A stretch of DNA of 64,000 nucleotides from Punica granatum (taxonomy: Eukaryota > Streptophyta > Magnoliopsida > Myrtales > Lythraceae): assembly GCF_007655135.1 (NCBI RefSeq), contig NC_045131.1:21622001-21686000 (forward strand), given 5' to 3'. The stretch's first letter is position 1. Every line of letters begins with the position of its first letter. The notes beneath the pieces are model-generated. The model was not told the DNA's origin. It did not search any database and saw only the letters and a program-made list of their open reading frames with translations. Below are positions 38,666 through 49,876 of this stretch, in pieces. Both the position numbers and the translations under genes were made by a program.

Positions 38666-38789
38666 AGTGTGTGGGCAAATCTACTCTCTGGAAAGCGTTG
38701 ATGTGTGCCTTGAGGCATTTCACAAGTTTGAGTATTGATTGTGTATGTGGTTAATGATCGTGTTCGTGGTTCGTGTTTGGAGTGTCTCC

Positions 38790-39208
38790 CACCATCCCTA
38801 ACAGTTAATACCCAAGTTACTTATAAACCCATATATATTTTGTCACTTGTCCTTGAACACCCGTCGTTAATAACTGACCTCGAGTTGGACTTTACTTCCG
38901 AGCTCGGACTCCTATCCTCAACAATTGACCTCGAGCTGGACTCTTCTTTTGGGGTCGGGTAAGGGGAAACTAACACGAGGTGCACTTTAACTGCACTCAA
39001 TTTTCGATCAATGTGGTGTGAGCCTTTGTGGATATGCGGAAGCGTAACCTGCTTTGATACCATATTAAATTTTCATTGGGCTTATATAAACTTGAACCAA
39101 TTTACAGTTTAAAGTTCAAACCGTTAAGTGGTAATACTTAAGTCACATGTAAACTCACATGTCGCTTTAGTTTTTACAATGTGGGTTTTAGGCTATTTTG
39201 CCTCAACA
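38790..39208 (-). mobile_element. TRIM-like element related to those at 51.7-52.6 kb
   Basis: On the minus strand an LTR-like block beginning TGTTGAGGCAAAATAGCC (39208) is followed by the primer-binding-site-like TATGGTATCAAAG (39064-39052). The interior opens GCAGGTTACGCTTCCGC, shared with the plus-strand copies. The second LTR (38790-38860) is only weakly conserved. Confidence 0.5.
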
Positions 39209-39896
39209 TCATGGACACCTCATTAGCTTTGTAATCGAGGCTCTTGTTTTGGGTATTCTTTTGATTTCGTCTAGCGGAGTTTTGAAACCTTATATTGATC
39301 TGTTTAGAAGATCAAGTATATCCTAGCAGTACAATTATTTCCTAAAGTTTTTCATTGGAACTTCGGTCATTCATTTTAATTTACATTAATTGTAAAACCA
39401 TGTGGTATAAACAGATCAATTAAAATTGCTGATGTACTCGAATATATTGTGGAGCTCTGGATTTATCATCAAGTGCACGATTAGATGCCGATTATGCCTT
39501 TCATCATGCTCTCAAGATGCTTCAGTTGACGAGTCATGTCTTTACTATGTCCCATGGATTCAACAATTTGAAAGGTTGCTTTATTTGCGAGCATCCAGAT
39601 TGATGTTTATTTTTTATTCCCTGAAACATAATGTTAATAGATTTTTTTTATATCAATATTAATTGTCACTAACGCTTCTGTAATTTTTGGTAGTGGTATC
39701 TCTTTTAGAGCGTAGGAGTCGGACTCAAATACACCTAAGAATAAAACAAAGAAGGAGAAAAATTGCACATGAGATGTGTGTGTTGCAAGACAGTAGAGTA
39801 TTCTTCATACATCTACGGGCAAAATAAGCTTGCTTTTGGGAAGCTAGAGTGTAAGTATTGTTTTTTTCATTTTGTTATCCCTATTTTTTATTTTAC

Positions 39897-40067
39897 CAAC
39901 GTGAATTAGTTCAAACGGTTTGCCATTAATTTTCTTTAAGCTAGATTTTGAGTTCAAGTCTTGTAGTGGGAGAATTTTACCATTTAGTGAGTCTACTAGA
40001 TTCTAACTGGATTAGTCAAAACTCATTGCACTTCTGAATAGAATGATGCATATATAAAAAAAAAAAC
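39897..40067 (+). mobile_element. SINE family B with poly-A tail
   Basis: Head AATTAGTTCAAACGGTTTG (A-box region), B box TGAGTTCAAGTCTTG, body with AGTGAGTCTACTAG and CTGGATTAG, ending in an A10 run (40058-40067). No clear TSD. Confidence 0.6.
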
Positions 40068-40428
40068 TCTAATCCTTTGAACTCTCTCTTACCCCCTACA
40101 AAGATTCACACATCCAATCTCAAGCAATTTACTCTACGTTTGGGATGAAGGGAAATTAAGGGAGAAGAAGGGAGATGGAGCAAAATGGACATGATCTATA
40201 AAAAAAATCCTGTGCAAATCCCTCCATCACTTTCCTACCGCATATACGCTCATGGCTTTTTGTATCGCAAGGACCGAGGGTTATGGAGGAGTGTTATGGG
40301 AGGATATTACACAAATTTTTATAACAACTTTTATAATCCATTCCTATAGCTCTCCGTCACCAGCAATCCAAACAAGCCCTCAAGGTCTAAGGTGCTGTTT
40401 GTGCAAAATAATTTTTTTGTTAAATCTT

Positions 40429-40556
40429 TTTGAATTATAAAAGAGAGTCATGAGTTTAGTATAAGGAAATGAAAATTAAAAAAAGCTAAATAAAGGAAAA
40501 TAAATTAAAATCTCTAAATTATCAGTCGAGAGCACACCACTGCATAAATCTCTCTC
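40429..40556 (-). mobile_element. SINE family A copy with TSD
   Basis: Minus-strand copy. The flanks share TTGTTAAA(T)CTT (40417-40428 and from 40557), a short TSD with one indel. The body matches the other family A copies. Confidence 0.6.
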
Positions 40557-41670
40557 TTGTTAAACTTAATTATTAAGAAACTAACTTCAATGCAATACAG
40601 ACTTTTTTTTTGTCTATTTCCTTATTTAATTAAGGAGAAATGCAATTTTTGGGATCTATATTCCAGTCGGAGATTCCTTATTATAAAGGAAAATTATTCA
40701 ATCCCGGGTGAAACCCGTCTAGAGAGGGGCTAAATAGTCGACTGAAAGTGCAACACAATTGACTAGAGCCAAGGTGCAGTCAAATATCTTGATTTGGAAC
40801 CCTGAATGGGTCTCGCTTGGACCGAATAAGCTCCCTATCAAAAAGGTGCAAGGTGCTCCATCCGAAAAAAAAAACATTGAGAAAAAAAAGTATAACGCAG
40901 TGATGGCTATTTTTATCTTGTAATTAATAATTTGAGATTTTCAATACTCTTTGTGAGACTACTTGTGTCTGTTTGTTAGTTATTAAAATTTTCATTTTAT
41001 TATATTAGACTGACAAATATTTTTTATGATAGGGAAAAAAGAAATCTTCTCCTGAAGATTTGCAACGTCGGAATTCAAAGTTCTCGATCTGTCTAACTGC
41101 TTAGCTGCAACAGATTAACTACGGATGATACTTTGTCCCGCATAATTAACACGTTGGATGAGAGAGTCATCTCTGCATGTGAGAGGAAAAAAAATCACCT
41201 TGCCTCCAAGATAAGTACTCATATTATGTTCATGGTCAAGGAAGAGGGATCTTTATCTGTTTTCCCCTCAATCTGGATCAAATGAAGAACTAATTTCTCT
41301 TTAATTATAAGGTATAGTCACTGCATGATTCAAGCGACCGGTGCAAGTATATTTTAATATGCCTCAAGTATTATATTACAGTTACTAACGAAAAGGGTTG
41401 TGGATTCATTATCGTAGGATCCGAGTTTGATGCTGATTCATGCATCGCCTAGACCTTTGAAGCATGAAACCCTAGATATAATGCACACATTTTCTTTTTC
41501 TTGAAATTAATATATATGGAAATAGAAACATTGTGCAGTCCCCAGCACCTCTAACGCAAAAGGGCCAGTTGAAATACAATCCGTACAGGCGATCCTGCAG
41601 ATTAAGAGAGGAATGCATTGGTCCAGAGGCATCCAAAATGATATCATATATCGAAAAAAAAGATATTTTC
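40557..41670. other. Intergenic DNA
   Basis: No gene supported. 40650-40870 is a somewhat GC-richer block ending in an A run (about 40866) that may be another retroposon, but promoter boxes were not convincing. Confidence 0.3.
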
Positions 41671-41676
41671 TGTGTG

Positions 41677-41677
<1 letters not shown>

Positions 41678-41725
<48 letters not shown>

Positions 41726-41726
41726 T

Positions 41727-41761
<35 letters not shown>
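41678..41761. repeat. Compound (TG)n-(G)33 microsatellite
   Basis: About 23 TG units (to 41723), a short GAGTGA bridge, then 33 consecutive G (41729-41761). Confidence 0.95.
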
Positions 41762-41762
<1 letters not shown>

Positions 41763-42003
41763 CGGGCTGCTCCAATGATTATGTATATAATGTTCCAACA
41801 AAAAAAAAAAAGGAGTATGTATATAATGTATATATATGGTGGGACGGAGCTTGCTAGTTAGGATTTAAATATGTGGAGGGATCTTGTTGGGACAAATTCG
41901 CTTGTGGGGGAGCGAATGCAGGGTCTTGTCGAATGTATTGTCGAATATATAATGTAATATGTCCATATATATATACAGAGAGAGAGACTGAAGGTTGAGG
42001 TAA

Positions 42004-43293
42004 GGAAAAACTACCTTTTTAGTTCCATAGGTTTTATTATTTTTCTGTTTACATCCTTTGTCTTATTTTTTTCTATTTTCATCCTCTACCTTCGTTAACT
42101 TTTCTAATAATATCCTTCAATAACTTTTTTCTGTTATTCAGGCTAAGTTGTAAAACTTTTGTGGTCCACATCAGCATTAATAACAAATTAATCCCACGCA
42201 ACAATTTAATAATCCCATTGGACCAAACCGGACCGATCCATCTGCTTAAATTTATTTCCAAGTTATCAGTTTCTTCTTGCGTTAAATGAGACATAAAAAA
42301 ATAAGCATGGGACAAAAGTTTCAGATGTAGCTCCGTAAAATTGAGTTATTGTATCAGGAGATTAAAATAAGACACACCACATGTTAATAGAGTGTTTTTT
42401 GCTGACCGCGCTTTTCTGGTATTAGCAGGAGTCTATGAGGCATCTAAGCTTCAGCTCTGAAAGGCAGGACATTGACTTTATCAAGGACTCTAAATTCGAC
42501 ACACGGCAAGAATATTACAGAAGATGGTAAATACAACAACATCCATTATGTTGCAAAAGACTCAAATGAGGATGAAAGATGCTTTCAACCAAGAACATGC
42601 TGAGTTCTTCCATGCTCCAAGTTCTAGGAGTTTGAAATATTTCTTTTGCTATGTGTTTTAACATTTTTGGTTATATGATTATTTGAATTTGATTTTTGGG
42701 ATGGGTTCTGAAATGTAAATGCTGGTAGTGATCACTGAGATTTGAGATGTACAATTGGATAAGTGGGTAGGGTCTTGCCTTTGTAAACAGATGTTCTTGA
42801 TGATTAATGAAAATTACCTAATTTTTTTGGATATAAATTTATAGAAGAGTATTTTTCTTACTTGTTTTTGCTTAAGAATCTTGTTGTTCAATTAGAATGA
42901 GACGTTGGCCAAAAGGGAAAAAAAAAGGACTTGAGACGGCAATAGTTACTTTTGAGGAGTAGAGAACAACAATGCAAGATTTCACACAGGAACTACATGA
43001 TACATTTGCGTATGAACCGATTTGAATTATAAATCTCGATCTGTTCGGTTTGGTTTAAACATAGATGCAATCCAAATATGTGCAATTTATTGTAACGTGG
43101 ACCACACAAACTTTTACAAGTCAGCATTATTTGATAGAAAAAGTCATAGAAGGACATAAATATAAAAGGTGGAAACATGCAGGACTAAAATAGAAAAGTT
43201 ATTAAAGATAATGGATGAGAATAGAAAAAAAATAGAAAAATGATGAAAATAGAAAAATAATTAAAGATACAACACTAAAAGTATAGTTTTCTC
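42004..43293 (+). mobile_element. Pack-MULE-like element with long TIRs and 9-bp TSD
   Basis: The left end GGAAAAACTACCTTTTTAGT and the right end, reversed, GAGAAAACTATACTTTTAGT pair over roughly 280 bases per arm, both arms including GTGGTCCAC and CAGCATTA/ATGCTGA words. Flanks TTGAGGTAA (41995-42003) and TAGAGGTAA (43294-43302) match at 8 of 9. The 1290-bp element has a 650-bp interior that is not TIR-like and appears to be captured host gene sequence (see 42429-42530). Confidence 0.78.
42429..42530 (+). pseudogene. Candidate captured terminal exon and 3' UTR inside the MULE
   Basis: After a good acceptor (TCTGGTATTAGCAG) a 34-codon frame begins ESMRHLSFSSERQDIDF, ends DTRQEYYRRW and stops with TAA. 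Its composition is balanced and charged, unlike random AT-rich translation, and the following 300 bases (to about 42830) look like a plant 3' UTR with TTGTAAACAG and GATTAATGAAA near the end. I do not recognise the parent gene. Whether it is transcribed is unknown. Confidence 0.45.
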
Positions 43294-43302
43294 TAGAGGT
43301 AA

Positions 43303-44519
43303 CAATTGAGTGAGTGAGAGAAAACCAGGGAGAATTGGAAATATTGGGTGGGTGGGGGAGGAAGAAAAGGGTGTGGAGGTTATAATTATGACAGCAGTCT
43401 CCCTCGTAGTAGTAGTGTTGTACTCTAACTTTTTGCAGGACCAGACACTATTTATAGTGGAATAATAAGAAATTTCTATGAGACATAAACATGAAATGCA
43501 TGCTGTAGATTAAGAAAAAACCAAAAAAGGAAATGCATATCGTAAATAGTAAAGAGGGTGTTGCGCAATTAACGGAGATTGATTTAAATGGATTGGCGCT
43601 TATTTTTATTATTCAATATCTCGAATTTGAGTATTTAGATATTCGGAATTGGATTAGTCAGGACCTTTTAGGCTTTGAAACCAGAGTGCGCAACGAAAAA
43701 AAAATGAGGATATAGCGTAAAAGCACGTGTTTTTATTTGATAATTAAGAGAGCATATTCGGTATTTATTTGTGACTATCCATACCCTATTATTAATTATT
43801 ATGATTCTATTTTATTATACCTTGATCTATGTACCTCATTTATTATATAAAAAAATGCATTTTGTAGAAAATAAGCATATTACTCGAAGTCAGGTAATTT
43901 ACTTGAAAAAAATACAATTCATTTGTAAGCATAATACAGACATCTTCCACGTTCCACCCCCGGTAATACTGTAACTGACTCGTAATATTAGATATGAATG
44001 TAGATAGACATATGAATGACTAATTCCGCCATTCAAGTATATATATATGGTAAAAAGGAAACTTAAAAATAAGGCTATACGTGCGTGGTGCTCGTAGGGT
44101 GAATTCACAAGAGTAGAAGATTTTCTCTGCATTGAATGACTCAAGAAATTGTAAATGATCGGCTTGGTTATTTATAAATAAGATGGTATTTGATAAATAA
44201 AATTTTTAAAAGTACTTATGAAAAAAATAAGTTCTTTCCGGGGAAAAAATGTTCTTAAAAGTTATTTAATAATTTGTTACAAGTAAGTTATGGAAATTAG
44301 AACGGTTAGAAAAAGAGAGAAGGATAAAGAGGAGAAGATATTTTGTGAGGATTTAAGAATACAAACAAGTAAAAAAATGACTTATTTTACTAAGTTAATT
44401 TTTATTATTTAATAAGTTTTTGACCCAATAATTGAATAGATTGGTTGTTGACCAAAAACGAAAAAAAAATGAATCCTCATATTGTCCTCTTATTCATTTT
44501 TTATTATAATTAATTTCTA
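43303..44519. other. Intergenic DNA with degenerate elements
   Basis: 43540-43712 is a degenerate SINE family B copy (GAATTGGATTAGTCAGGACC block). About 44180-44420 has ATTTGATAAATAAAA and TTTATTATTTAATAAG words suggesting a hAT-type MITE; boundaries were not established. Confidence 0.35.
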
Positions 44520-44536
44520 ACTAATTTTGATGCAAT

Positions 44537-44692
44537 CAAAAGAGAGTATAGCGTAGTAGCGCACGTTCTCGCCTGTTGACCTAGAGATCGCAGGTTCGAT
44601 ACCTAGTAGGACTATCCGTACCCATTTATTAGTTATTTATGATTTATCTTTCGTTGTACTAGACCTTTAACTTCTTTCGTAATAGAGAAAAA
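44537..44692 (+). mobile_element. tRNA-derived SINE, family A, with perfect 17-bp TSD
   Basis: Plus-strand SINE: A box TATAGCGTAGTAGCGCAC, B box CGCAGGTTCGATACC about 35 bases later, a body shared with the other copies and a short A-rich end. The flanks are identical: ACTAATTTTGATGCAAT at 44520-44536 and 44693-44709. This identity indicates a recent insertion and makes it a good family reference copy. Confidence 0.93.
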
Positions 44693-44920
44693 ACTAATTT
44701 TGATGCAATACAATAAATTATAATCCAATCCAATAAATTACTTAATCTAATAAGTAGTGAGAGCAGAATAAGAAATCAGAAAATGTAAAATTACGTCAAA
44801 ATCTCTATAATATAAATTACTTGCTGAATCTATCTGAAATCTAATTGATTATTTCCTTATGTCAAAATATAATCTCCAATGCATTCCTTCTAAAATTAGA
44901 CTTGTAGAATCTTACCCTTT

Positions 44921-45080
44921 TCTAAGTTACATACGAAGCCCATGGCCTAGTGTAATTAAATAGAAATCCTATGTTGCTAATAAATGAACATGAATAGTCT
45001 CACTGCAAGTATCGGACCCAGAATCTCTTAATTATCAGGAGATGACATTAGCTATTGCGCTATATTCTTTTTTATTGCAA
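44921..45080 (-). mobile_element. SINE family A copy with TSD
   Basis: Inserted 230 bp from the previous copy in the opposite orientation. Flanks AATCTTACCCTTT (44908-44920) and AATCTTATCCTTT (45081-45093) differ at one base. Confidence 0.82.
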
Positions 45081-45126
45081 AATCTTATCCTTTAATATAA
45101 TTGACTATCATTTGTCTATATATATA

Positions 45127-45165
45127 CTAGAAAAAAGAGAACCCGCGCTTCGTAGTAGAATAAAA
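45127..45165 (-). mobile_element. Helitron-type 3' terminus, minus strand
   Basis: Minus strand: CTACGAAGCGCGGG (hairpin remnant), TTCTCTTTTTT, CTAG (45130-45127), then T. The element would run to higher coordinates through the AT-rich DNA up to about 45900; its 5' end was not found. Confidence 0.45.
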
Positions 45166-45909
45166 ATAACTTTAATTATATATTATTTGAATCAATTATA
45201 AATTGTTCAACTATATGAATAGATTTGTTTGGATATTAATATTAATAAGTAATCTTAGTATTACACTTTTATCATGATAATATATCATCTTTGTGTTGAA
45301 ATATCTTCTTGAATTATTGACTATATTTCATAAGCCATATATTACATTTGTATGAGTTATGAACCGACACTCGCTAGAAAGAAAAAAGAACTTTCAATTT
45401 TTAAGAAGTTCCGATTTAGATGTTCAAGTTTATTGAACACATTGGAATTAATTGACTATTTTATATGAAATTTTCAGTAACCGGGTTATTTATGAAATAT
45501 TAATGATAAGCGCTCTATATGTATGGATCTTATATCAACTTGAGAAGATGATTAAAGAAGATTTAATTTGAAAATAAGAAGTAAAAGTCCTCCATATGTC
45601 TTCTAAGATAGTGGTAAAATACTATCCAGAATGATTTATAAAAAATTTGAGCGTTCTACATAAAAATGAAATTGCGATAGTACTCTGCTATGTCACAATC
45701 ACTGATTAGCAGATATTTCATAAGAGATGAGAGAATATAAAGATGACAATAATTGGAAGATAGCTACCTATTTTGTATCGTATCTTTTCTGCACTATATC
45801 TTATCATTTCCTCTTCTCTCTTTTTCTTATTTTAAATGGATATCAATAAGATAATTTCTCATGTAAGAGATATTAAAATGATGAAAAGGAATAGAAGGAT
45901 GAGAAATTT

Positions 45910-47130
45910 CACAAAGAAAAAGTTATAATAACCAAGAAAAGGGGAAACCGTAGTTGCCATCCGCTATGTTGCAATTTTGAGGTAAAATTTCAAGTTGATT
46001 CAACTGGTAAATAACGATAATCAATGTGGGTTGTTTTAGGTAATTTGACACATTTTTCCCATAACTAAAAATTCATGTTCGAATATTGTGAATGGAGAAA
46101 ATTCTGGACAGCGAGTTTCACCCATTAGTGAATCGTCCCGACTCAAACATTGATTGGTTGGAGCTGATTGAGTTTTTGGATATTAGATAGCGCACGAAAA
46201 AAATTAAGTAATAGAAAAATCTAAAAAATTTAAAATGAAAGATTTTTTTAAAAAAGTGCGTGTTAGAGAAGAACACTCTCAAATTCACAAAGAAAAAATA
46301 ATAATTACCAAAAAATGGGGAAGGCCAGTTGTTATCCACTATGTTGCAATTTTGAGGTAAACATCTTTCAAATTGTTTCAATTAAAAAACAATAATCAAC
46401 GTGAGTTAATTTAGATAATTTGGCACATCTTTTACATAAGTAAGATTTTGAGTTTAAGTCTTATGAATGGAGAAAATCCACGAATGCGAGTTTCAACTGT
46501 CAGTGGATCGATCCGACTTGAAGACGGATTAGTTGGGGCCAATTGAGTTTCCGAATATTAGATAGTGTACGCATGAAAAAAATTAAATAAAAAAATGTGA
46601 AAATATAAAAACTAAGATTTAAAAAAAAAAGAGTGCGAGTGGGAGAAAACTCCCAACTTTCACAAAGAAAAAATAATATATTTAAGAAAAGGGGAAGGTC
46701 GGTTGTTATCCACTAAGTTACAATTTTGAGGTAAGTTCCTTTCAAATTGTTTCAACTAATATTAAATAACAATAATCAACGTGGGTTGGTATATGTAATT
46801 TGGCACCTCTTTCTCGTAACTATGACTTTAGGTTCAAGTCTTATAAATGGAGAAAATCTATGAATTCGTAATTGTGATTTTAGGTTCAGATCTTGTGAAG
46901 AGAGATTACTCACACATTCGGGTTGCACCTATTAGTGAACCGATCCGACTCGAGTATGGATTAGTTGGGGCCGATTATGTTTCCCGTAATTAAGATTTTA
47001 GGTTCAAGTTTTATGAAGGGAGAAAATTCGCGAATTTGAGTCGCACCCATTAATGAACCAACTCGACTCGATCATGATTAGTTGGGGCCAATTGAGTTTT
47101 TGAATATTAGATAGTGCACATACGAAAAAA
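45910..47130 (+). repeat. Tandem array built on SINE family B units
   Basis: Units start with CACAAAGAAAAA at 45910, 46286 and 46661 (spacings 376 and 375). Each contains the family B words: GGTTCAAGTCTTATGAATGG-like B box, GATCCGACTCGA and GATTAGTTGGGGCC. In the third unit a smaller segment starting GTAA(C/T)T...TTTAGGTTCA is itself repeated (46816, 46868, 46986). The array is thus a higher-order repeat that grew from a retroposon. Confidence 0.82.
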
Positions 47131-47354
47131 TTAATAATAGCAAATATGAAAAATGAAAAAAATTGAGAAAAATAAGAAAAAGAGAGACAGAAAGAGGGAG
47201 AGAGTGTGCAAGTGGAAGAAAACTCCTAACTCGCCCCCATCAGATGGACCGGCTTTATATGCTTACTAATAAATAAATATGGATATACTTTAAGGGAATT
47301 CCCCATGTTTTTAATTGCTTGTGAAATTCCTTAAACTAACCTTCTTGTGAAAAA

Positions 47355-48875
47355 AGTACTTGCTCGAGTTTACTATTAATTGGTCATTAAAAATTTTATT
47401 AGCCAATAATTTGGTCACCAAAAAAATTTGAAAAAATTGCACTATATATCACAACCTTTACATGTTTTCTTAATTTTATTCTAACGTCGATTTTTTTTCT
47501 TGAGGTATGCTAACGGTAATGGTTTGGTGTCAAATCTATCCAGCCGTAAACATTCCGTTCATTTTTAAGGAAATGCTGACGTGAGACGTTAATTGAATGA
47601 AGATGCTGACGTGAAGAGTGTGTGAGTCCAAATACAATGGAAAAATAACATTATATATCACAACCTTTTAATATTTTCACAATTTTATCAAAACCATTTT
47701 ATATTTTATCAATTTTATCTCAATCTTTTCATAATTTCTCAAATTTATCCCAATCTGTTAGGATAATATTGAGAAAACAGTAAAAGATTGGGATAAAACT
47801 GAGAGACTATCGAAATGTTAGGATAAAATTGAGAAATAACGAAAAAGTTATGATATATGGTGTAATTTTTTCCTTATATCGGGGCCCAACGCTTTCCACG
47901 TCAACTTCGTCAAGCAATTAACGTGTCAAATCAGTATTTCCGTAAAGAAATGGACGAAACTTTTGCGGCGTGATAGATTTGAAACCAAACCATTAACGTT
48001 ATGATACCTAAAAAAAATCGACGTTGGAATAAAATTACAATAACATGTAAATGTTGAGATACATGGCGTTCTTTTTCCAAAGAATTTTGTCACCAATTTG
48101 ACCCATGAATCACAATTGCATCTACTGATTTGACGTAGACGTTTAATGGCGCGATGAAAATTTGACATAGAATAAAGCAGTCAATAACACAATATAAAAT
48201 AATCAAAATGACGTCATTTTAGGTGATTCCAATATTAGAAAAAATTTTAAAAAAGAAAATTTGACAAAAAAAGATTAAGGAAAAGGGAAACTTGGGTGGG
48301 GTTTCCCCCCCGACGACCTCCCCCACCAGAGAAGTCCCCTATCGAAGAGGTCGCCGGATATCTCTGAGGCCTTTGACAACCTATCCGATGGGGCAAGAAG
48401 TCGACGGGGAGCTCCCATGCGAGCGTCCCCATCCTCTATTTCTTCTCCCTTTGAAGGAGAAGGATTAGAGGGGAAGAGCTTGCATGGGGCTCCTTCGCCG
48501 GCAACCATCTCCAATGGCGAGTTCATTGGAGGCCTTTGAAGCCTCTTGCGACCACGCCGATGCGGGATTTCGTTGGAGAGGAGCCTCCACCCGAGCTGCC
48601 CACACGGTTTTTTCATTTTTTTAATTCTTTAATATATTTTTTAATATTGAATTGCCTAAAACGACATCATTCTAATTATTTTATATTATTATTGACGATA
48701 CTAGTTCACTTGTGTATCCACATTAGATTTCATCACGCTATTTAGCAGCTGGATCAAATTGATAGATAGACATGACTGAAGAACCAAATTGATGGAAAAA
48801 TTCTTCCAGGATCGACTTGCTGACTAATGAATCTTTCAAAGAAGAAACTGATGGCAAACTCTTACTTGCTCCCTA
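47355..48875. mobile_element. Outer long-TIR foldback element with GC-rich core (nested host)
   Basis: Sequences on either side of about 48445 pair as an imperfect palindrome: the GC-rich centre (48290-48615), then the TGACGTCATTTTAGG / CCTAAAACGACATCA blocks (48208 and 48656), then GGCGCGATGAAA / TTTCATCACGC, and outward to about 47355 and 48875. The left arm is interrupted by the insertion at 47430-48078. Terminal bases and TSD are not certain. The GC-rich core has open frames on both strands that look like palindrome artefacts. Confidence 0.6.
47430..48078. mobile_element. Mutator-like MITE nested in the outer foldback, 8/9 TSD
   Basis: The left end GAAAAAATTGCAC and the reversed right end GGAAAAAGAACGCC pair for about 200 bases. 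Flanks AAAAAATTT (47421-47429) and AAAGAATTT (48079-48087) match at 8 of 9. At 47639-47873 a second copy of the same terminal sequence pair (GGAAAAATAACATTATATATC / GGAAAAAATTACACC) forms an inner palindrome, so a related element probably sits inside it. Confidence 0.75.
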
Positions 48876-49574
48876 AAAGTCTGTCCAATTTTTTTGAAAA
48901 AATTGAGAAATTTTAAAAAAAAAACCTTCCACTCTCCTTCCAAATTGGTATGCATAATCTTTGTCTAATTTTCTGTACAAGTTATGCAGTGGGGATAATG
49001 ATTTTTCAAGTCTAAATATGAATTTAAACCTTAAGAGAATAAATCACTTCTGGAAAAAAAAAATCCAAAAGCGACGTACTAGAAGAGGAATCTCTTGAAA
49101 GAAATATTATTAGTCTTGTTCTCTATTCCATGGCTATTGTCTTGCAAGGCTTAAATAGAATTCCTAACACGACGAAAGATAGGAAACTAAAATTCTAAAG
49201 ATAACAACAAAAACAATTTCATAAATCAAATCTTAAATTACATAGAATATTTCAAAACGCATGGGATGGAGGTGGCGAGTAGGTGGGTTGTTTTTTTCCC
49301 ACCAGCAGTCACCTTCCCCTTTTTAATTTTAAATTATACTTTTTATTTAAATTTATTCATTTCAGCATAAAATACTTATTTAAGTTGCTCACCAAAGCAT
49401 AAAGTATTTTTTCGGTGAAATACAAGGGTAGAGTACCAGCGCTGACTAAGACTGATTCTCACTTGATAGATTTTATCGTGGTCATGACATTAGGAAGTAT
49501 TTGATACTATATCAGCACTTACCTTCTAAACTCACAACTTTATCAATTTTCCAATAACTCTCATAATTGTTTTC

Positions 49575-49876
49575 ATTCTTCTGTCACAAGGGAGGTCTCT
49601 TGGTCTAGTATACATGAAATAAAAATCTTAATTGTTAATAAAATGACATGGTAGTTCTACATCTAGTATTGAACCTAAAACCATTCTTAATCACCATGCG
49701 CTATTGCCTATACCCTCTTTGATTAATTATCATATTTATGGGACATGCTCCCCAGGCGAAGGCATGCGCTATTGTCTATACCCTCTTTGATTAATTATCA
49801 TATATATGGAACATGCTCCCTAGGCGAAGGCATGCCCTATTGTCTATACCCTCTTTGATTAATTATCATATATAAT
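49575..49876 (-). repeat. SINE family A copy whose head is amplified as a 68-bp tandem repeat
   Basis: A minus-strand family A SINE lies at about 49575-49712. Its head (CCCTCTTT on the plus strand) plus flank recurs at 49713, 49781 and 49849, exactly 68 bases apart, with units containing GATTAATTATCATAT and GGCGAAGGCATG(C/G). One or two base changes separate the units. Confidence 0.85.

Noticed and set aside
42079..42315. 78-codon minus-strand open frame
   Set aside because: It lies entirely within the left terminal inverted repeat of the MULE and has no family resemblance.
44537..44692. Functional tRNA gene
   Set aside because: A perfect 17-bp target duplication, repeated copies and an A-rich tail show that it is a SINE.
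45910..47130. CRISPR-like array
   Set aside because: Units are about 375 bp, imperfect, without short repeats and unique spacers, and the genome is a plant nuclear one.
47430..48078. MicroRNA precursor
   Set aside because: The hairpin is far too long and imperfect and has TSD-flanked termini, so it is a transposon; siRNA production remains possible.
48275..48616. 113-codon minus-strand frame in the GC-rich block
   Set aside because: The block is the centre of a palindrome; frames on both strands are expected there by composition and no protein family is recognised.
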